Positions 57,656 through 64,000 of a DNA stretch of 64,000 bases are shown in pieces. The notes below the pieces were generated by a model, which was not told the origin of the DNA, ran no database searches, and worked only from the letters and a program-made list of their open reading frames with translations. Positions within the stretch are counted from its first letter, which is position 1. Each line of letters begins with the position of its first letter. The position numbers and the translations under genes are program-made. The stretch is taken from contig NC_056034.1 of assembly GCF_004379255.2 (NCBI RefSeq), positions 40,592,887 through 40,656,886 of the forward strand, written 5' to 3'. The stretch comes from Salvia splendens. Its lineage: Eukaryota > Streptophyta > Magnoliopsida > Lamiales > Lamiaceae.

Positions 57656-58776
57656 GTCATAATTATGCAGCTAACATCATGTCAAGTGGGGGGTAAGGAC
57701 AGGGTTAGTGATTATGTCTATCTTAACTTTTGTGATTAAGAAGTTTTATTTGTTCTATTGTCAAGCTATAGGGCATGCTGCATTTAATATGATATGACTA
57801 TATAATAATGAAGGATTATTTTAATATTCAGATTTAGTTGCATATGAATATTGAATAATCATTCTGTTATACTATGATTATGCATCTCTAGCTAAATAGT
57901 TATGTAAAGACAACAAATTCTATTTTTAGTGCAGATATATTTATGGATATGTGAACACATTATTTTGAGGATATTTCACTATTATGTCCTGTCATGTTTT
58001 ATGGAAAATTTCCGAACTTTTTGGGAGGAAAAATAATGTGATTTTTTTTGTTGAAGATGATGTGAGTTAATTATGCATAAAACAAGGAATTATATGAAAA
58101 TATATCTTATGATTCTCGTGATACATGTATTTTTATGCACCTAATTATAAATCTGAGATGGCTTTATTTTCAACTCTTACAACAATTTTTTTATTGCAGC
58201 ATGTGCAAGCAATTAGAGGTTTAGACAGGTGCAACATGTGTCACAGTAAAGCCCTAACCACTTCCATTGAGCACAAATAAACAATATTATTGCTAACTAC
58301 AACAAATAATATTGTTATTAAAATTATTTTTAATATGATTAACGACTCTCTTATCTCTTACCCTACTACCTATTCGCGAGCTACTATAGATCAAGAACTT
58401 ATATTACTAATAGTGTTATTCAAAAAATAATTATAACGTAAAATACTTTAAATAATAATTAATCAACAATTGAAATTTAAATAATTTTGAAATAAATTCC
58501 CTCATAATGAATTTTTAAATACAACTTCAACTGTAAAAACAACACCCAATTGTCCCCATCGACTCATCAAGTAGAATGAACTCCAAGTTAAAGTAAATTA
58601 AAATATGTGTGAGGATTTGTTGATGCAAGTCTTAATTCAAATTAGTACTTCATTTTACTTTTCGACACATAATTTTATATAGTATATTTTGTGAGTTAAT
58701 AATGAGATAATAAAATAAGAGAGATAAAAAAGTAGAGATGACGCGTTTTATTTTTAATGGGACAGATGAAATATAA
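57656..58776. other. AT-rich intergenic stretch with a decayed MITE
   Basis: Between about 58650 and 58772 a degenerate Stowaway copy is visible (TTTTGTGAGTTAATAATGAG, AAGAGAGATAAAAAAGTAGAG, AATGGGACAGATGAAATA). No gene. Confidence 0.5.
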
Positions 58777-59290
58777 TATTGTTGGTTTTGACCTAGATAT
58801 ACATAGTTTTATTTTTTGGAACGCTTCCCCAAAAGATTTTATATTAATAGAGTTGGGGTAACCCTTATATACTGTCATCAACTTTTTATTTATACCTTCA
58901 ACAAACATTCCATCAAACCCAGAGCACATTGATCACAAGTTATCACATTCCTTGATCATGTCACACAGGAACACTGAAGAACGCGCAAAACAATCGACCG
59001 AAGCTCAAGCCATACATGCTCGTTCCGAGCTCTGATACCATTATGATGGTTCGTCGATGCACATCCGGACTTGATATTTGCACGCTTTAACTAAATTTTC
59101 ACGGTTTTATTCTTGAAATATCTTCCAAAATGCCTCATATTAGTAGAGTTAGAGTAACCTTTATAGGAGTATATTACTACTACTACTTGTAACTTTTTAC
59201 TTATTCTTTGATATTGGATGTGGTTTACAACCCAAATAATATAAAAAAAATTAATTGGAGAACACCAAAAGTGAGACAAAATATCTGTAC
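58777..59290 (-). mobile_element. Probable TRIM (miniature LTR retrotransposon)
   Basis: In minus orientation a perfect tRNA-iMet primer-binding site TGGTATCAGAGC lies at 59040-59029. On either side are related sequences: about 59270-59090 and about 58900-58790 share, in order, TTACTCTAACTCTACTAATA / TTACCCCAACTCTATTAATA and neighbouring blocks. This pattern suggests two diverged short LTRs around a roughly 120-bp interior without coding capacity. Exact LTR limits and a target duplication were not found. Confidence 0.5.
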
Positions 59291-60979
59291 TGAGATCAAG
59301 ACTCTTATCGGATTTGGGTTTAATATTATTTTAGTTTTTCTATTCTTTTCTCTTTGTCACATTATTTTGTCATTGTAATAAGATTTTATGAACTTATAAT
59401 TACTCTCTTCCTTTTGGGCATTTTATATTACAATTTCTCTTTTTCATATATAAAAAAACAAAAATGAAAAGGTAGAAGATTTAGTGTTGCACATGGGTGG
59501 ATGGAGGCAACATGTGCTTTTGAATCCCTTTCTCTCTCTCCACCGCTCATTTGTCACAATATCAAATATATTTCCATTTTATGGTCCTCTTATCAATCAT
59601 CACTTTCCAAAGTAACAAAAAATAAAGTGTACAAATACCTAAATCTAATCTAGTGATCGATGAAATCCACATTAAATGAATCTCCTTTGAAGTCTTTTTC
59701 GTACAAAGACGTATACATTACCCACAACGATTCATCATGTCATACAACATAAATATGCCTTTCACAAATTAATGAGAAACATGTAAATGTCAATGAAAAT
59801 CACTAGGTTTAAATTAAACCACCATTGTCAAACACCTTGTTTTATGAAAGCTATCACAAAAATAATTGCAAAGGAAAATTCATGCGTCATTTTCAGAACT
59901 TCATATGTCAATAATAAGGGCATGGCACAAAACAGATTTCTTAACTGACTCTACCCCTCTTCATTACCAAAAGGCCCCTACCCATTATTACACTATCTCA
60001 AATACACATGCACACCCACATTTTTGTGCCCCGTTTCCATCATTATACAATAATATTATCCATGTAAATTTTGAATTTTAATTTTGTGTTTTTTTGGGTT
60101 CATATGATTCATTTTAACTTGGGATTAAGAGTGTGTGTGACTAATTAAATTCAATTTTAGAGAGTTTATTAGATTTTTAAAGTATTGGATATTAGAGGGA
60201 GGAATCTGAAATAACATAAAGTAATTGGATATTAGAAGGAGAAAGCTGAAATAAAATAAATTTGGAAGATTATATAAAAGCAGTGTAATATTATAAAAAA
60301 GGGTAAATTATTAAACAAATTATTATAAAAGATGTCAAATTTGGAATCATCTCACACTTTTCAAAATCTGGAAAACAAATTACGAAATATTGAAATTTTT
60401 TAATGACCACATCCTTCCATTTTCTGGCAAATTAAACGTTGATATGACAGTTAAAACACGTGGACAAAACTATGTTGGGCAAAAATGATACTAATATGTA
60501 ATGAGTTCGAACTAATATTTTGTCCATATACTTTAAATTAGCTACCATATTAGTATATACATAATTTGCCAAAATATAGAAGAATTTGATAATTGAGAAA
60601 TTTTCCTTTTAATTACTACTATTATTCATATTTATTAGACGTCATGTTAAATAGTTTTCGACACAAATAAAGTGGTAAAGACTCGAAACATAAAAGTAGA
60701 GACCACGTGAATAAAGAAGATTAACTTGATTCCTTTCACCTAATCCATCCTACTTATCCTCATTTAAAATAATATTATTATTAACATTATCATTATCTTA
60801 CTGTATTATTATAGACACAATGCTCATCCACGTATTCCAATGTTTATCCAAACCAAAACAAAATTCAGAGAAATATAATTCACATTAGGAATTCAGGATA
60901 TTTATAAGATGGAAGAATATCCGACTAGTCAGAAAATCTGAAAATAAAAATTAAAAAATTAAAAAGTAAAAAAAACATT
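59291..60979. other. AT-rich intergenic stretch and 3' flank of the bHLH gene
   Basis: No coding frame was recognised. The last few hundred bases before 60980 would include the bHLH 3' UTR. A short duplicated phrase (ATTGGATATTAGA, then GGAG, then CTGAAATAA) occurs at about 60184 and 60224. Confidence 0.5.
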
Positions 60980-61936
60980 TTAGCTGAGCTGCGCTGAGCT
61001 GCTTGAAGATGAGCCTGAACCGGTTAGGAGCTCGGCTAATGCACTCATGGCTCTCACCTACAAAAATACCAGAGCCACAATATATTAATTAATTAATTAA
61101 TTTCACAAATTGACGTCTTAAAAAAATAAAGCTTCTCTTTCCTTACGAATCACAATTTATTCGCTAAATTTTGCAATAGTATAGCGCCATAAATTAACAA
61201 ATAACATCACATTTCATTGTTTACTTTGATCACGCATCAAAATATAGCAAGTATAAAATTTTGTTTAGTTGCTAGGATAATTATTAATTACCTCTAAATA
61301 CACAAATTATACCAGTATTTTTTTTAATTTGTACACTATATTTGAATATATACATAGATGCATGTATACCTGCATTTGGAGAGCGGCAATATAATCCGTC
61401 GTCTCCTCCAAAACCACCGGCAACGGTTGTTTCCGGCAGCCGGGAATCAACCGGCTCAGCACCCGCGCCTTCCGCTGAAACGCCGGAAAACACTTAGATT
61501 TAAGCCTGAAGACGCCGACCTTCGACTTCCTCCGCGGCTGATACCCGGCGGCGGCGACCACCGTCATCACCTTGCGCTGGCGCTTCGCGATGTTGATCTT
61601 CTTCATGAACTTGAGCTTCAGCCGGCTCGTCAGGATCGCGCGGCTCCACCGGGTCCGCCCCCGCGCCGTCGCGGCCAGGACGCCGTACGCGGCGTCGCGC
61701 ACCCGGCGCGGAGCCGATGAAGGCTCGGATCCGGATGAGCCGAGCCGGACCTGCTGCAGCGCGTGGAGCAGCTTGGAGGAGTAGATTTGCTGCTGAGCGT
61801 CGGATTTCCATTGGATTTTGGGGTTTTCGGGTTGGATTTGGGGATTGTGGTGGATTTTCTTCTTCTTCTTTCTTCTGGTTGATGATCTGTCGGGATTTGC
61901 TGCTGGATTTGATGATGACATGAGCGATGCCATCAT
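60980..61936 (-). CDS. Atypical bHLH transcription factor, bHLH147/148/149 (IBH1-related) type, 214 residues
   Basis: Coding exons 61936-61370 (189 codons) and 61057-60980 (25 codons plus TAA); intron GT-AG in phase 0. The N-terminus has a basic run (RRKKKKK), then WKSDAQQQIYSSKLLHALQQ, GRTRWSRAILTSRLKLKFMK, and KVGVFRLKSKCFPAFQRKAR, then LSRLIPGCRKQPLPVVLEET and DYIAALQMQVRAMSALAELL. This order matches the plant bHLH147/148/149 group. These carry a non-canonical basic region and a helix-loop-helix, so they dimerise but bind E-boxes poorly. In Arabidopsis, relatives act with IBH1 and PRE-type HLH proteins in brassinosteroid-dependent cell elongation, and bHLH148 in jasmonate and drought responses. 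The protein acts in the nucleus. The tail is a Ser run. Two adjacent ATGs (61936 and 61933) start the frame. Confidence 0.93.
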
Positions 61937-62800
61937 TTTTTCACCAACTTATTAATTCGATTTGTGATTCGAGAATTAGAGCTGCAGATTCAATTAAGAA
62001 TTTATTAGAGTTGGAACAAATTCCAAGTAGATTCAGAAAAGTGTGATGATTGAAGTAAATGATCATTAAAAAATAAACAAAATCAATAATCACGAATTAA
62101 TGAATTACAATACGAAACAAAGCAAACAACAAATCACATAGAAACATCTAAAAAAACTACCAGAACGCAGAAAAACGGAATTAACGCCGAGCAGATTCAA
62201 ATGCGGAGCTATGATTTAGCTAAACGAAATCAATAAAGGCAAATCCACAAATTACGATGTCGAAAAGAGTAACAAATCACAGAAAATCATCAAAAACTAG
62301 GATGAAAAACGGAATCAATGCCGAGCAGATTCTAAAACGAAACGATGATTGAACTAAACAATTGTGACTGAAAAAACAAAATCAATAAACGAGAATTCAC
62401 TAATTACAAATACGAAACAGAGTGTAACAAATCAATAAAACAAAACAGAATGAAAAGGACCTAATTCCGAGAAACATGCCGATTTCTTCTGCAATTAACG
62501 AAAACAATGCAAAGAGAAAAACATAATCGAATCGATCATCACCTGAAGAAATCGAGAAGCGGTTTCTCCGATTACGTTTGCGACTGATTCAACTGTGGAG
62601 ATGAATGAAATTCGGAAGATATATGTGGTATCTATACAATACAACAAATGAAAATGGAGTTTTTGGTAGTAATGTGGGGGGGGGGGGGGGTGTGGAGAAG
62701 ATATGGTGGGATAGTGGGAGTAAAGGAGGCTTTAACGGGGGAACCGGAAAATGATTCAGTAATATGCGATGTTCATCTCCTTTATAGACTTTGCACTGCT
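61937..62800 (-). other. 5' UTR, leader intron and promoter of the bHLH gene
   Basis: In minus orientation a donor TTCTTCAG then GTGATG at 62542 and an acceptor ATCTGCAG at 61982 define a 561-bp leader intron; the leader exons are about 62543-62780 and 61937-61981. A G-run of 14 (62677-62690, C-run in the transcript) lies in the first exon. A TA-rich box near 62806-62820 is a possible TATA element. The 78-codon frame at 62589-62825 lies in this leader and is not a convincing gene. Confidence 0.55.
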
Positions 62801-62820
62801 TTTTCTTGATTATATATATA

Positions 62821-64000
62821 TACACAGTGACGAAGCCAAGATTTTTTGCCTGGGGAACCCAAATACGGTTTATAATTGTGAGCTATTTTTTACATCGACA
62901 TTAATATTCCCGTAAACAACTGCAACATAAGTGGAATGAATAGTGAGGGATGGAGATGGTAATGAAATAAATACTAGTGATAGAAACTAGAGATATATAC
63001 AAATACAACAACTTTAGTAAAAATCAATCCCGACATCAAAATTGCACAATGTCATGAAAATGACCGTATCTGCATCTTATATACTATTAATAACATTTCT
63101 TATTAACGATTATAAATCGTAACATCAAATAAAGCGGTAGAGCTCTTCATGTTTTTCGATCAATTTATGTTTCAAATTAACCAAATATTTGTGATTTAAA
63201 AAGTAGACTAACAATGTACTTATGTTTTAAAATAATTACTACATTTATCATTCATAAAAAATTCTAAAAATAGACCAGAATAATAACTAATTACTATAGT
63301 TAAAAAAAGTAGCCTATACAAATGTTATATATTAAGATTCAAGAGTAATTGAAATGAGCTGTTTTGAGGAAATAAAATGCTACTATTAAGGAATTTGAGG
63401 AAATAAAATACTACTACTAAAATAAAAAGGAACAAAAACCCTGTTGTTTTCAGAATTCAAACAACTGACTTCAGGAAGGAAAGGGGGAATATCAAACCAA
63501 CTCAGCTACCAACATGCTTGTATATTTTAGGATTGAAGTTTTAACCAAGAATGAAAATATTACTACTCCATTTACTTTTATTTGAGAATCTCAACTATAT
63601 GTGTTAAATTTAACATTAAGGTGTGTGCTTAATTTGTTTAATTAGATAAAATTGAGTTTTATATAAATGTTTAATTAGATAAAATTGAGTTTTATATAAA
63701 TGTTTAATTTGGTAAATAGGGTTCGACACTTAATCTCTGGACGATATCACATCAGATTTATTTTGACTGAATTTTCGCTTTCTCCTTATAACAAAATTAA
63801 TACCGGGCGATCTCAATCGGACTAGAAGATCATTCCAACCAACTCTATTTGCGGGCCTTAAGACCATCAAGTTAACCTTACCAATCATTTTATTGAATTT
63901 ATAATAGCTAAAAATTTAAATATTGAAATATTCTCATAGGATTACATACCTTATAGCATAGCAAGATATGTATGTTACAAATATAATAACCTTGCATATA
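62821..64000. other. AT-rich terminal stretch, no gene seen
   Basis: Starts with CAGTGACGAAGCCAAG, which resembles one end of a hAT MITE (CAGTGACGGAGCCAG type); no partner end was found. A short tandem copy (TGTTTAATTAGATAAAATTG) lies at about 63635-63705. No coding content was recognised up to the window end. Confidence 0.45.

Noticed and set aside
61358..61923. ORFs of 60-120 codons on both strands over the bHLH exon
   Set aside because: GC-rich exon shadows; the bHLH frame has family motifs and splice sites.
62821..62870. hAT MITE start CAGTGACGAAGCCAAG
   Set aside because: No inverted partner end or 8-bp duplication was found, so it was not annotated as an element.

Overview
This is nuclear DNA from a flowering plant, a eudicot. 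The evidence is GT-AG spliced genes in AT-rich intergenic DNA, a complete FCA flowering-time gene, a plant WRKY gene, and a dense load of plant-type transposons: Ty1/copia, Ty3/gypsy, PIF/Harbinger, hAT and Stowaway. An asterid such as a member of Lamiales would fit, but that is only a guess.

Four spliced host genes can be read with consistent exon phases. (1) 7932-8748, minus strand: a 205-residue single-pass membrane protein of unknown function, 3 coding exons plus a 5' UTR intron. (2) 12278-20300, plus strand: FCA, 19 coding exons, 866 residues, two RRMs and a WW domain, with the large intron 3 known in this family. (3) 23334-24893, minus strand: a group IIc WRKY factor, 3 exons, 319 residues. 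(4) 60980-61936, minus strand: an atypical bHLH protein of the bHLH147/148/149 (IBH1-related) type, 2 coding exons, 214 residues. There is also a possible 62-residue membrane protein (6137-6325) and a broken two-exon cysteine-rich secreted peptide gene (1066-1456).

The rest is mostly transposon-derived. A Ty1/copia element enters from the left edge (gag, primer-binding site, 194-bp LTR). A Harbinger-like element at 2865-4046 carries ten copies of a plant snRNA-type promoter motif. A nested structure fills 26712-36745: a decayed PIF/Harbinger transposon split by a very young 8,039-bp Ty3/gypsy element that encodes a 986-residue Gag and no polymerase. Three further derivatives of the same Harbinger family (37531, 49765, 57008) show successive internal deletions; one retains a 40-codon ORF joining the first and last parts of the transposase. 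From 41.8 to 48 kb lies a cluster of inverted-repeat elements bounded by TA runs, a TE-protein pseudogene, and a 275-bp tandem repeat. Stowaway and hAT MITEs and a probable TRIM are scattered through the remaining intergenic DNA.

The four host genes do not form a pathway. FCA (RNA processing and flowering), WRKY and bHLH (transcription) are independent single-gene units. No rRNA, tRNA or CRISPR was recognised.
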